Source: a virus
DNA length: 25,096 nt
Strand: one strand, 5' to 3'
Virus record (IMG/VR): IMGVR_UViG_3300031972_003132
Span: 1-25,096 of that record
Shown: positions 1 through 6,191 of the stretch, piece by piece
Layout of the letters: every line of letters begins with the position of its first letter
Position numbering within the stretch: the stretch's first letter is position 1
Made by a program: the position numbers and the translations under genes
The notes under the pieces: model-generated
What the model saw: the letters and a program-made list of their open reading frames with translations, nothing else
What the model was told of the DNA's origin: nothing
Database searches by the model: none

Positions 1-1037
1 GCGAGCATCTCGACCGGCTCGACGCGCTCGGCGCCGAGGTTGGCGAGCGCCTCGAGCGCGTATTTGCCGTTGAAGGCGGTGGCGTGCGGCTCGGCCGCTT
101 CGCAGGCGATCGTGTCCTCGGCGTCGCCGATATCGGCGCTTGCGGCCTTCAGCGTCAGCGCGCCCTCGGCAAGCTCGAAGCGCATGCGGCTGTCGCGGCC
201 GTTGGCAACCGTGCTCACCCGGTCGATCGCGGCGGAGAGTGCCGCCACCACGGCCGAGGCGCGCTGCGGAGACCCTTCCGGAATGACGCGCTTGTAATCC
301 GGGAAGGTGCCGTCGACGAGCTTCGAGACGATCGCGGTCTCGCCATGGGCGAAGCGGATCTTCTCGCCCGTGATCTCGATCGTCACGGGCTCCTTGCTCT
401 TCTCGATCATCTTCAGAACGACCGGCACGGTGGCGCGCGGCAGGATGACGCCGGGGAAGGCATCCAGTGCCTCGACGGCGAGCGCGCGGCGGGCGAGGCG
501 GTGGCCGTCGGTCGCGACCAGGATCAGCTGCGTCGTGCCGTCGGCCTTCGTGTGGTGCTCGAGAAATATGCCGTTCAGATAATAGCGCGTCTCCTCCGTC
601 GAAATGGCGAAGGCGACGGCCTGGAGGCGTGCGGCGAGCGCATCGGCCGGAATGCTGAGGGTGACCGGGTTTTCCGGGCGGGCGAGCGTCGGGAAGTCGG
701 CGACGGGCAGGAGCAGCAGCTTGAAACGGGCGCGGCCGGCGCGCACCGTGACGTCGCGCTCGGTCGGCTCGAAGACGATGTCGTCGGCCGCCGCCTTGCC
801 GGCGATATCCTTGAGCAATGCGCCTGGGCAGGTGAAGGCGACGGAGGCTTCCAGCCGGGCGGGAAGCCGGGCGCTGATCTCGATGTCGAGATTGGTGGCC
901 GTCAGCGTCACGGCCTCGTCGCCGGCCTCGCCGACGATCATGACATTCTGCAGGATCGGGATCGTGTTCTTGCGCTCGATCGCCTTTTCGCAGAGCGCGA
1001 GCACGGCGGAGAGTTTTGACTTTTCAAGCGTCAGCAT
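1..1037 (-). CDS. dnaN: DNA polymerase III beta subunit (sliding clamp), partial
   Basis: The reverse strand from the ATG at 1037 stays open to the left window edge, giving about 345 codons; the usual clamp is about 370 residues, so only the C-terminal end is missing. The N-terminus MLTLEKSKLSAVL, the segment ERKNTIPILQNVM and the central block STEETRYYLNGIF followed by VATDGHRLARRAL are DnaN signatures, as is KLVDGTFPDYKRVIP. Known role: a dimeric ring around DNA that tethers polymerase and other clamp-binding proteins. It overlaps the 3' end of the upstream gene by 7 bases and is distal in a leftward operon with SSB, HD and DUF2303 genes, so I read it as a phage-borne clamp and not the host gene. 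No polymerase is visible in the window. It may recruit host Pol III or replace the host clamp (inference). Confidence 0.93.
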   Translation of the reverse strand, partial: MLTLEKSKLSAVLALCEKAIERKNTIPILQNVMIVGEAGDEAVTLTATNLDIEISARLPARLEASVAFTCPGALLKDIAGKAAADDIVFEPTERDVTVRAGRARFKLLLLPVADFPTLARPENPVTLSIPADALAARLQAVAFAISTEETRYYLNGIFLEHHTKADGTTQLILVATDGHRLARRALAVEALDAFPGVILPRATVPVVLKMIEKSKEPVTIEITGEKIRFAHGETAIVSKLVDGTFPDYKRVIPEGSPQRASAVVAALSAAIDRVSTVANGRDSRMRFELAEGALTLKAASADIGDAEDTIACEAAEPHATAFNGKYALEALANLGAERVEPVEML

Positions 1038-1588
1038 GGGTTTTCCTTGTCCTCACGGCGCGCGGACGCGTCCGGACGGGGCGGCTCGGCCGGCAGGAGG
1101 GACCTGCCATCGGCTCCGATGGTGAAAAGAATGTCGTGCGACCAGTGGCCCATGCCGACGAGGGCGTCAGACGGTTCCGCGAAGTGGAAGGTCTCGGCAT
1201 AGTGCCCGGCGAACTCCTCGATCGTCTCGGCGCCAATATCGCTTTCCTCAATCGACCAGAACCAGTTTGCGTCGTCTGGAATTCCGGTCTCAAGCGCGAC
1301 GGTGGGGGCGCCATCGAACATGTCGGGCGTCTGGCCGCAGCGATGAGCGCGCGTCAGGCTGCCGTCCGGCGCTATGCCGATATTGACCTGGCCGAGGTGG
1401 CGAAAGAAGCAGAAGGAAACCACTTCGCCGGGTGCCCAAATAGCGGTCGGCTCCTTCTGCTCGGGGTCGAACCGGATTTCCGTGCGTCCTTCGGCATCCG
1501 GTGCGAGCCAGCCTTCCGGCCGATCGCAGTGCTCGGGCAGGATCTCGTCGAGAAGTATGGATGGATACCACTGGCGATCGCTTGGCAT
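1031..1588 (-). CDS. Hypothetical phage protein
   Basis: About 185 residues; I do not recognise a family. The protein is acidic and rich in Trp, Pro and Phe, with no membrane segment or signal peptide. Middle segments such as APGEVVSFCFFRHLGQVNIG and EESDIGAETIEEFAGHYAE look like a folded cytoplasmic protein. Two in-frame ATGs (1594 and 1588) are possible. GGAG lies only 3 bases before the first but 9 before the second, so the second is preferred. Its stop overlaps the start of dnaN by 7 bases, so the two are probably translationally coupled and may act together. No function is assigned. Confidence 0.75.
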   Translation of the reverse strand: MPSDRQWYPSILLDEILPEHCDRPEGWLAPDAEGRTEIRFDPEQKEPTAIWAPGEVVSFCFFRHLGQVNIGIAPDGSLTRAHRCGQTPDMFDGAPTVALETGIPDDANWFWSIEESDIGAETIEEFAGHYAETFHFAEPSDALVGMGHWSHDILFTIGADGRSLLPAEPPRPDASARREDKENPC

Positions 1589-1662
1589 GACCATAAGCTC
1601 CGGTTGAAGGTTGCCCGTGACGGCGGGAGGCGGCGGCCGTCACGGGCGGGGGCAGTCCGCCG

Positions 1663-2589
1663 TCAGGCGGACATCTCGGGCGTGCCCTCGAAGTGGGGCA
1701 GGCCGGTTTCGGTGGCGGCGCGTTCCATGTCGCGCACGACCTCTTCCGTGATGGCGACATCCGGGCGGTAGAGCTGGCAGATCCAGGAGATCGCGCCGCC
1801 GGCGAGCCGGTAGCGCAGGCGGACCGGGATGCGGGTCGGCTTGCCGCGGAAGAAGGGCGGGACGGAGAGGATGAAGAGACCCGGCACCTGGAGCTTGTTG
1901 CCCTGCGCGTCGCGGTGCTCTTCCTCCCAGGTGATTTCGCCTTCGCCGGTCTGCAGCGTCACGGAATTCTTGACCCGCGAGGCGGAATGGACCTGCAAGC
2001 CCTTGGACAGCGCCACCAGCTCGTTGGGGAAGGCGACCTTGAAGCCGAACATGCGGCGGAAGTCTTCTTCCTCCTGCGTGTCGGGCGTGGCGAGGTCGGC
2101 GATGTGATCCTCGATGAATTCGGCGAAGGTCGTCTGGTCCATCGCCTTGGTGTTGACCTTGACCCATGCCTTCCAGGAATCGGAGAGCGGGAATTCGTAG
2201 TGGATGCGGTGCTGGCCATAATCGGCCTCGGTCGTCTCGGTCCGGTGATAGTCGATGACGGCGGTCAGCGACGGCTTTTCCCAGTCCGTGTCGGCGAAGA
2301 TGACGCTGTGGCCGGTCTTGTGGCGATCGACGAGGGCGATGAAGCTTTCGAGCGTCAACACGTCGGCCGTGCCGGTCTTGCGCTCCGGCGCGGTGCGCCA
2401 GGCCTCGACGATTTCCTTGACCGACGCGACCGTGCCGGATTTCCGGTTGAGCAGCGCCGGCACTTCCAGCGGCAGGCCGGGGGGCGCGTGCTGCAAGGTG
2501 ACGCTGACAATTGCCGAGCCTGCCTTGTCAGCGAGTTCCTGGATGGCGTCGATCGGCGGCCAGGCGGTGTCTTTGGATGCAAGTGTCAT
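1663..2589 (-). CDS. DUF2303 family protein (YfdQ-like)
   Basis: A 308-residue protein. The central part has the DUF2303 pattern: VTLESF-like start, FADTDWEKPSLTAVIDYH, then ADYGQHRIHYEFPLSDSWKAW and a TTFAEFIEDHIADLATP stretch, followed by a beta-rich C-terminal half with paired Arg/Pro motifs (RIPVRLRYRLAGGAISW). Length is normal for the family. DUF2303 proteins (such as YfdQ of an E. coli prophage) are frequent in early operons of temperate phages, next to SSB or HD-domain genes as here; their biochemical role is not established. An SD-like AAAGG lies about 9 bases before the ATG. Family assignment is from sequence pattern only. Confidence 0.85.
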   Translation of the reverse strand: MTLASKDTAWPPIDAIQELADKAGSAIVSVTLQHAPPGLPLEVPALLNRKSGTVASVKEIVEAWRTAPERKTGTADVLTLESFIALVDRHKTGHSVIFADTDWEKPSLTAVIDYHRTETTEADYGQHRIHYEFPLSDSWKAWVKVNTKAMDQTTFAEFIEDHIADLATPDTQEEEDFRRMFGFKVAFPNELVALSKGLQVHSASRVKNSVTLQTGEGEITWEEEHRDAQGNKLQVPGLFILSVPPFFRGKPTRIPVRLRYRLAGGAISWICQLYRPDVAITEEVVRDMERAATETGLPHFEGTPEMSA

Positions 2590-2645
2590 GGTTGTGACCT
2601 TTCTGGGTTGGGAGGACGTCTCAGGCTTTTGCGGGAGGGCGCGTC

Positions 2646-2984
2646 TCAGGCGTCGCGGGGCACCTCGCGCGGGCCGGCGAACATGTCGTGCTGCTGCGGA
2701 TGCTGGGTGGAGAGCTTGCCGTCTTCGACGATCCAGTAGACCGAGGCGCGGCGCGGGCGGCGCGGCGTCTTACTGTCCATCGAGGCGTTGATGGTCACCA
2801 TGCCGTTGGCGACCTCGAGGCCGAGCTTCAGATTGACATGGCCCTTGTGCACGGCCTTCGGGCTGTCTTCGGACAGCTGGCCAAGCTCGGCCAGCGTCTT
2901 CGTGATCAGGTCGGAGAACTCCTTGTTCAGGTCTCCGCCCTCGAGAATGCCGAGCAGGGATTGTGCGTCGCGGATCGTCTTCAT
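2646..2984 (-). CDS. Hypothetical phage protein
   Basis: 112 residues, unrecognised. The N-terminal half (KTIRDAQSLLGILEGGDLNKEFSDLI) is predicted helical. The middle has alternating hydrophobic residues (HVNLKLGLEVANGMVTINASM), suggesting beta strands, followed by a basic patch TPRRPRR and a polar Gln/His-rich tail. GGAG sits 10 bases before the ATG. It lies between ssb and the DUF2303 gene with short gaps (15 and 56 bases), so it is part of the same leftward transcript. The basic patch would fit nucleic-acid contact, but no motif proves it. Confidence 0.75.
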   Translation of the reverse strand: MKTIRDAQSLLGILEGGDLNKEFSDLITKTLAELGQLSEDSPKAVHKGHVNLKLGLEVANGMVTINASMDSKTPRRPRRASVYWIVEDGKLSTQHPQQHDMFAGPREVPRDA

Positions 2985-2999
2985 CGCGTCAGGTCTCCG

Positions 3000-3518
3000 T
3001 TAAAAGGGAATGTCGTCGTCCATGTCGCGCGAGAAGCTCGACGGGGCAGAGGATTGAGAAGCGCCCGAAGCGCGGCTTTGTCCGATTTGCGTGCCTGCGG
3101 CAGCGCGGTCGTGATCGAGCCCGTAGCTTTCCGGGCCGTCGCCGCCGGCGCGGTAGCCGGTGCCTTCGCGGCGGTCGAGCATCTGGAGGCTGGCGGAAAA
3201 GCCCTGCAGCACGACTTCCGTCGACCATCGGTCATTCCCGGAATTGTCCTGCCACTTGCGGGTCTGGAGCTGGCCTTCGATGTAGAGCTTGGCGCCCTTC
3301 TTCACATATTGCTCGACGAGTTTGGCGAGGCCCTCGTTGAACACGACGATGGTGTGCCACTCGGTCTTTTCGCGGCGCTCGCCCGAATTCTTGTCGCGCC
3401 AGCTTTCGGAGGTGGCGAGGCGGATCGAGGCGATCGCGCGGCCATCCTGCGTGCGGCGGATTTCCGGATCGGCGCCGACATTGCCGACGAGGATGACCTT
3501 GTTGACGGAGCCGGCCAT
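3000..3518 (-). CDS. ssb: Single-stranded DNA-binding protein
   Basis: 172 residues with the complete bacterial SSB layout. An OB fold occupies about residues 1-110 (start MAGSVNKVILVGNVGADPEI, then WHTIVVFNEGLAKLVEQYVKKG and LYIEGQLQTRKW). A low-complexity Ser/Gly/Gln linker follows, and the acidic tip DMDDDIPF at the C-terminus is the conserved peptide through which SSB recruits replication and repair proteins. Length is normal. GGAGG stands 9 bases before the ATG, and the start overlaps the upstream stop (TGATG). With dnaN on the same transcript it suggests a small phage replication/recombination set. It is probably expressed from the leftward promoter near 6147. Confidence 0.97.
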   Translation of the reverse strand: MAGSVNKVILVGNVGADPEIRRTQDGRAIASIRLATSESWRDKNSGERREKTEWHTIVVFNEGLAKLVEQYVKKGAKLYIEGQLQTRKWQDNSGNDRWSTEVVLQGFSASLQMLDRREGTGYRAGGDGPESYGLDHDRAAAGTQIGQSRASGASQSSAPSSFSRDMDDDIPF

Positions 3519-3886
3519 CAGGCTTGCCCTCCGGCCTGGCGATCATGTGCAACGGCCACGGCGTCGGCCTTGCGGATGAGCGTGTCGTGCAGGGCGAGCA
3601 GCGCGACGGCGAGTACGAGGGTGCATTGCGGCTCTGTGAGCGCGCGCGGATCGCCGGCGGCCACCTTCATGGCGAGCGCATGGGCGGCTTCCATCATGAC
3701 GGGGCCGACCAGGACATGGTTGCGGCTGTCGGCAAGGATTGCGGCGCCGGGCAGGAAATAGGCCTCGCGTTCGCCATCCTTGAAGGTCCCGTCGAAGACC
3801 GTGCCGGCCTCCGTCGTGACATAGAGGGTGCGATCCGGGCTGACCTGGCCGACGGCGCGGGCGTGGATTGTTTTCGGGGCACTCAT
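3518..3886 (-). CDS. Hypothetical phage protein
   Basis: 122 residues. The longer open frame extends upstream, but the ATG at 3886 has a strong SD (GGGAGGA, 6 bases upstream) and overlaps the upstream gene's stop in a TGATG junction, the pattern of this operon. An N-terminal beta-rich part (HARAVGQVSPDRTLYVTTEAG) leads to a helical C-terminal half (MMEAAHALAMKVAAG; TLVLAVALLALHDTLIRKAD). The last helix is hydrophobic but contains His, Asp and Lys, so a membrane segment is doubtful. No family is recognised. It lies between ssb and the HD-domain gene. Confidence 0.72.
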   Translation of the reverse strand: MSAPKTIHARAVGQVSPDRTLYVTTEAGTVFDGTFKDGEREAYFLPGAAILADSRNHVLVGPVMMEAAHALAMKVAAGDPRALTEPQCTLVLAVALLALHDTLIRKADAVAVAHDRQAGGQA

Positions 3887-4539
3887 CAGCTGTCCTCCCG
3901 TTCCCGCGCGCTGCGGCGCGCGGCCGCGAGCTGCGGCTCGCCGATCAGGCGCTCGGCCATTTCGATGAATTCCATTTCGGCCTTGACCGCCGGCCAGGGG
4001 CGGAAGTCGGAGACGCGGGGCGGACTGACCCGCGGGAACTGGCTGGCTGTGCGATCGCCCATCAGGGCGCGGGCCTCGAAGGCGCACATGCGGGCATCCA
4101 TCGAGGTGACGACGTTTTTCTGGAGCGCATTCCAGCGGGCGGGCGCCGGCAGGCCGAAGGCGTCATAGATCGGCTCGTCCCAGGCGGCCTTGACGCGGTC
4201 GAGCGCGGCGCGGAAGCCGGGGATCATGGCGTCCATGAGTTTCGTCACCGGCGTTGGCACGTCGCCGAGCAAGGCCTCGTGCGCGTCATGGAAAAGGAAG
4301 AGGCTGGCGAGGAAGCTATCCTTGCGCTCGGCCTCGATGGCGCGGGCGCCGAGGACCGAATGCTGCGCGACCGAATAGGCCATGCCCTCCGGCACGCCAT
4401 TGAAGCGGGCGATGCGCGACAGCCGGCCGGCGACGAGGCGAAGGTCGATCTCGCTGGCGCGCGGGCGGCTGAGGTCCATGACCGAGCCATCGTGGCGGAA
4501 GGACCAGACCGGGTTCGGGGTGAGTTTGGGAGATGCCAT
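3886..4539 (-). CDS. HD-domain phosphohydrolase (YfbR/YfdR-like nucleotidase)
   Basis: 217 residues. The HD metal-binding residues are visible: H60 (SVAQHSVLGARA), H84-D85 in FLFHDAHEALLGDVPTPV, and a later Asp near residue 148 (SMDARM). The HDAHEALLGDVPTP block is characteristic of YfbR/YfdR-type enzymes, which in E. coli YfbR remove the 5' phosphate from deoxynucleoside monophosphates. The start is the ATG at 4539, with GGAGG 9 bases upstream and TGATG overlap with the preceding stop. The longer open frame upstream has a shadow-like Arg-rich sequence. In a phage early operon it could adjust the nucleotide pool or destroy a nucleotide signal; the exact substrate is not visible from sequence. 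Confidence 0.88.
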   Translation of the reverse strand: MASPKLTPNPVWSFRHDGSVMDLSRPRASEIDLRLVAGRLSRIARFNGVPEGMAYSVAQHSVLGARAIEAERKDSFLASLFLFHDAHEALLGDVPTPVTKLMDAMIPGFRAALDRVKAAWDEPIYDAFGLPAPARWNALQKNVVTSMDARMCAFEARALMGDRTASQFPRVSPPRVSDFRPWPAVKAEMEFIEMAERLIGEPQLAAARRSAREREDS

Positions 4540-4769
4540 CACTGCACGCCTCCGATGCGCCAGCCATGGCCGGTGCGCGCGGCATAGAAGGAAAACCACT
4601 CCGGCCAGGCCTGTCGCAGCTTCGCGCCGTCCTCTTCGAAGAGCATGTGCAGGAAGCGCACGGCCTCGAAGAGATCGCCGCAGGCGGGCTCCGCGACCTC
4701 CTCGAGGAAGTCGAGCGCGATCAGGAGATCCGCGATGGCGATGCTGCGATCCGGCACGGCCTCGGTCAT
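4539..4769 (-). CDS. Small hypothetical phage protein
   Basis: 76 residues starting at MTEAVPDRS. It is acidic and helical with many Leu, Glu and Phe (ADLLIALDFLEEVAEPACGD and LFEAVRFLHMLFEEDG), ending in a Trp/aromatic stretch WPEWFSFYAARTGHGW. No family is recognised. The ATG overlaps the stop of the upstream small membrane protein (TGATG) and its own stop overlaps the HD gene's start, so it is embedded in a coupled string. Its SD is poor, consistent with translation by re-initiation. An in-frame ATG four codons upstream is possible but less consistent with the junction pattern. Confidence 0.68.
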   Translation of the reverse strand: MTEAVPDRSIAIADLLIALDFLEEVAEPACGDLFEAVRFLHMLFEEDGAKLRQAWPEWFSFYAARTGHGWRIGGVQ

Positions 4770-4939
4770 CAGAACACCCATGTGCCGAGGGCGATGCCGA
4801 TGCAGGCGAGCGCGAAGCCAATGCCAACGCCGATGATCAAAGTCTGCATGTCGCGGTCGCCCGGCTCGGTGAACTTCATGGGTTCGCCGTAGAACTCCGA
4901 CGACTGGAGCACGAAGCGGTTGTCGGGAAACTTGTCCAT
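4769..4939 (-). CDS. Small single-pass membrane protein
   Basis: 56 residues. A polar N-terminal half (MDKFPDNRFVLQSSEFYG) is followed by one clear hydrophobic segment at about residues 33-55 (TLIIGVGIGFALACIGIALG) ending in TWVF. SD GGAGG lies 8 bases before the ATG. It overlaps the downstream gene by one base. Function unknown; small inner-membrane proteins of this kind occur in phage early operons, sometimes in exclusion or inhibition of host functions, but nothing here proves that. Confidence 0.7.
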   Translation of the reverse strand: MDKFPDNRFVLQSSEFYGEPMKFTEPGDRDMQTLIIGVGIGFALACIGIALGTWVF

Positions 4940-4942
4940 CGA

Positions 4943-5176
4943 TCAAGCCTCCAGCCGGCGGACGGAGCGGCGGCGGGCGAGCGCGTGCGCCGCTTCGCCA
5001 TGGCGGCGGCAGACGCGTTCGGAGAAGCCGCGCAGGCGCAGCGCCTCGCCGGTCATCACCTCGCCGCCGTGACCCATTTCGCGGATCGTCTCGGCCAGCT
5101 TCTCGGTGACCGAACGCTGGCAGCGCGGTGGCGCGGCCTGGATGACGGCTGCGGGATTGCTCTGGTAGCGGATCAT
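4943..5176 (-). CDS. Small hypothetical phage protein
   Basis: 77 residues starting MIRYQSNPAAVIQ, with AAGGAG 9 bases before the ATG at 5176. It is very basic in its C-terminal third (ERVCRRHGEAAHALARRRSVRR). The middle (SVTEKLAETIREMGHGGEVMTG) looks helical and could be a small DNA-binding fold, but no HTH can be assigned with confidence. It is the gene immediately left of the first 57-bp repeat copy, and is followed after 3 bases by the small membrane protein. Confidence 0.68.
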   Translation of the reverse strand: MIRYQSNPAAVIQAAPPRCQRSVTEKLAETIREMGHGGEVMTGEALRLRGFSERVCRRHGEAAHALARRRSVRRLEA

Positions 5177-5193
5177 GGGCGTGCTCCTTCGGC

Positions 5194-5250
5194 CTTGCGC
5201 ATGGTGGCGAAGCTGCCAGAATGCGACGTGTGATTGAGATGGAGGGGACG
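5194..5250. repeat. 57-bp direct repeat, copy 1
   Basis: Identical to 5693-5749 except at two positions (55 of 57). The repeat lies between divergent genes: leftward 4943-5176 and rightward 5255-5494. Its right end carries the SD (GGAGGGG) of the plus-strand gene. It probably holds a duplicated control region. Confidence 0.93.
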
Positions 5251-5254
5251 TGCG

Positions 5255-5494
5255 GTGACGCCGACGCATTACAGCTACCGTTGCCGGAAGGGCGTCGCGG
5301 AGATCGTCTGGCGCATCGATCGCGGCCGGCCCGCGTGGCATTGCTATTTCAACGGCGAATGGCTCGGCGGCTATGCCGCGGCTCAGGTTGCCGTCGAGGA
5401 AGTGGCAGGCGGATCCTGCAACTGGCCGTCCGAGGGCGACATCTCGACCTTCGGCATATCGGACGATCTTTCCGAGTGGGCCGTGCGAAAATAG
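5255..5494 (+). CDS. Small hypothetical protein
   Basis: 79 residues from a GTG start at 5255, which follows GGAGGGG by 7 bases; an upstream in-frame ATG at 5234 lies inside the repeat and lacks an SD. The sequence is compact and aromatic (MTPTHYSYRCRKGVAEIVWR, then AWHCYFNGEWLGGY) and ends with a WPSEGDIS...GISDDLSEW motif of the sort seen in short conserved hypothetical proteins of rhizobia (from memory, not searched). It runs against the leftward operon and its last 112 bases overlap the convergent gene 5383-5676. It is probably transcribed from within the 57-bp repeat. Confidence 0.7.
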   Translation: MTPTHYSYRCRKGVAEIVWRIDRGRPAWHCYFNGEWLGGYAAAQVAVEEVAGGSCNWPSEGDISTFGISDDLSEWAVRK

Positions 5495-5676
5495 GTGCAG
5501 GCGTGCGCCACCGCATCGGCCGTCTCTTCGTCGAACAGCAGGTGAAGAACGCCAGCCGGTGTGTCGAAGGACACTGCCGCGACCTGCCGCGCGCCGTCCC
5601 GCACGCAGTTGGTCGGGAAGGTCGTCCCCCGCCAGCGCGCCGGCGTGAACTGGTCGAAGGGCTGTCTGGTGGACAT
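5383..5676 (-). CDS. Small hypothetical phage protein
   Basis: 97 residues. GGAG lies 7 bases before the ATG. The N-terminal two thirds looks like a genuine folded protein (RQVAAVSFDTPAGVLHLLFD, then ETADAVAHACTYFRTAHSE); the last 25 residues are low-complexity Ser/Pro/Thr and fall where the gene overlaps the convergent plus-strand gene. It would be the first leftward gene after the promoter at about 6147. Function is unknown. The overlap makes one of the pair less certain; the plus-strand gene's C-terminus looks the better conserved there. Confidence 0.58.
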   Translation of the reverse strand: MSTRQPFDQFTPARWRGTTFPTNCVRDGARQVAAVSFDTPAGVLHLLFDEETADAVAHACTYFRTAHSERSSDMPKVEMSPSDGQLQDPPATSSTAT

Positions 5677-5692
5677 TGGGGCACTCCGGAGT

Positions 5693-5749
5693 CTTGCGCA
5701 TGGTGGCGAAGCCGCCAGAATGCGACGTGTGATTGAGATGGAGGGAACG
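5693..5749. repeat. 57-bp direct repeat, copy 2
   Basis: Second copy of the 5194-5250 repeat. It again sits between a leftward gene (5383-5676) and a rightward gene (5750-6079) and supplies the rightward SD (GGAGGG). Confidence 0.93.
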
Positions 5750-6079
5750 ATGCGAAAGGTCTTGCTGGCCGCACTCGGCGCGATCTGCGTTGCGGGCGCG
5801 GCTCACGCCGGAGAGCGGGAAAACGCCATGCGCCACATTGCGCAGGTCACGGCGGTGCAGAAGCTCTGCTCGAAGGTGGCCGTCAACAGCGGCCTGGTGC
5901 TCATGGTCGCCATGCGGTTCAGCATCGACTTCGAGCGCGACCAGGCCGAGATGATGGCACTTGTCGCCGAGCAGACGGCGCCTTGGGAGGGGCAGGGCGA
6001 GGATGCGGCCTGCACGGCTGGCATCCTGCTCTACGGGCCGGAGGGCTCCAGCGTGCCCAATCTGTTGAAGTGGAAGTAG
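5750..6079 (+). CDS. Small secreted/periplasmic protein
   Basis: 109 residues. It begins with a clear signal peptide: MRKVLLAALGAICVAGAAHA with a basic n-region, hydrophobic core and an AHA cleavage motif. The mature part has four Cys-poor helices, includes two cysteines (QKLCSKV and AACTAG) and ends SSVPNLLKWK. GGAGG precedes the ATG by 5 bases. The frame is also open upstream through the 57-bp repeat, but the ATG directly before the signal peptide is the obvious start. Export to the periplasm is inferred from the signal peptide. It lies opposite the leftward transcript, so it may be expressed mainly in the lysogen, perhaps as a conversion gene (inference). Confidence 0.75.
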   Translation: MRKVLLAALGAICVAGAAHAGERENAMRHIAQVTAVQKLCSKVAVNSGLVLMVAMRFSIDFERDQAEMMALVAEQTAPWEGQGEDAACTAGILLYGPEGSSVPNLLKWK

Positions 6080-6117
6080 CGGCGGCATTCGCTGGCGTCC
6101 GGTTTCGGAATGCGGGC

Positions 6118-6147
6118 ATGATAATGCGTAATTTAATACGCTGTCAA
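6118..6147 (-). promoter_or_regulatory. Leftward promoter (PL-like) with operator in its spacer
   Basis: On the minus strand TTGACA (6147-6142) is followed after 18 bases by TATCAT (6123-6118). The spacer includes the 16-bp palindrome at 6126-6141. A repressor bound there would block polymerase. It points toward the leftward operon (dnaN, ssb and others). Confidence 0.6.
6126..6141. promoter_or_regulatory. Operator candidate OL1
   Basis: GCGTAATTTAATACGC, a near-perfect palindrome. Its reverse complement differs at one position from the operator candidate at 7778-7793. It is probably bound by the repressor encoded at 7035-7718. Confidence 0.68.
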
Positions 6148-6151
6148 TCGA

Positions 6152-6171
6152 AATTACGCACGTAATTACGC
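6152..6171. promoter_or_regulatory. Operator candidate OL2
   Basis: Contains a 7-2-7 inverted repeat (AATTACG-CA-CGTAATT, 6152-6167). In the 16-base register 6156-6171 it matches 12 of 16 positions of the 7778-7793 operator. It lies between the leftward promoter and the TTG start of the plus-strand gene at 6192, so it could regulate both directions. Confidence 0.55.
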
Positions 6172-6191
6172 CTTGGTGTCGGGAGGGGATT

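Noticed and set aside
5194-5250. A sigma70 promoter inside the 57-bp repeat (CTTGCGC as -35)
   Set aside because: The hexamer 17 bases downstream (AGAATG) is a poor -10. A promoter in the repeat is likely by position, but I cannot place it.
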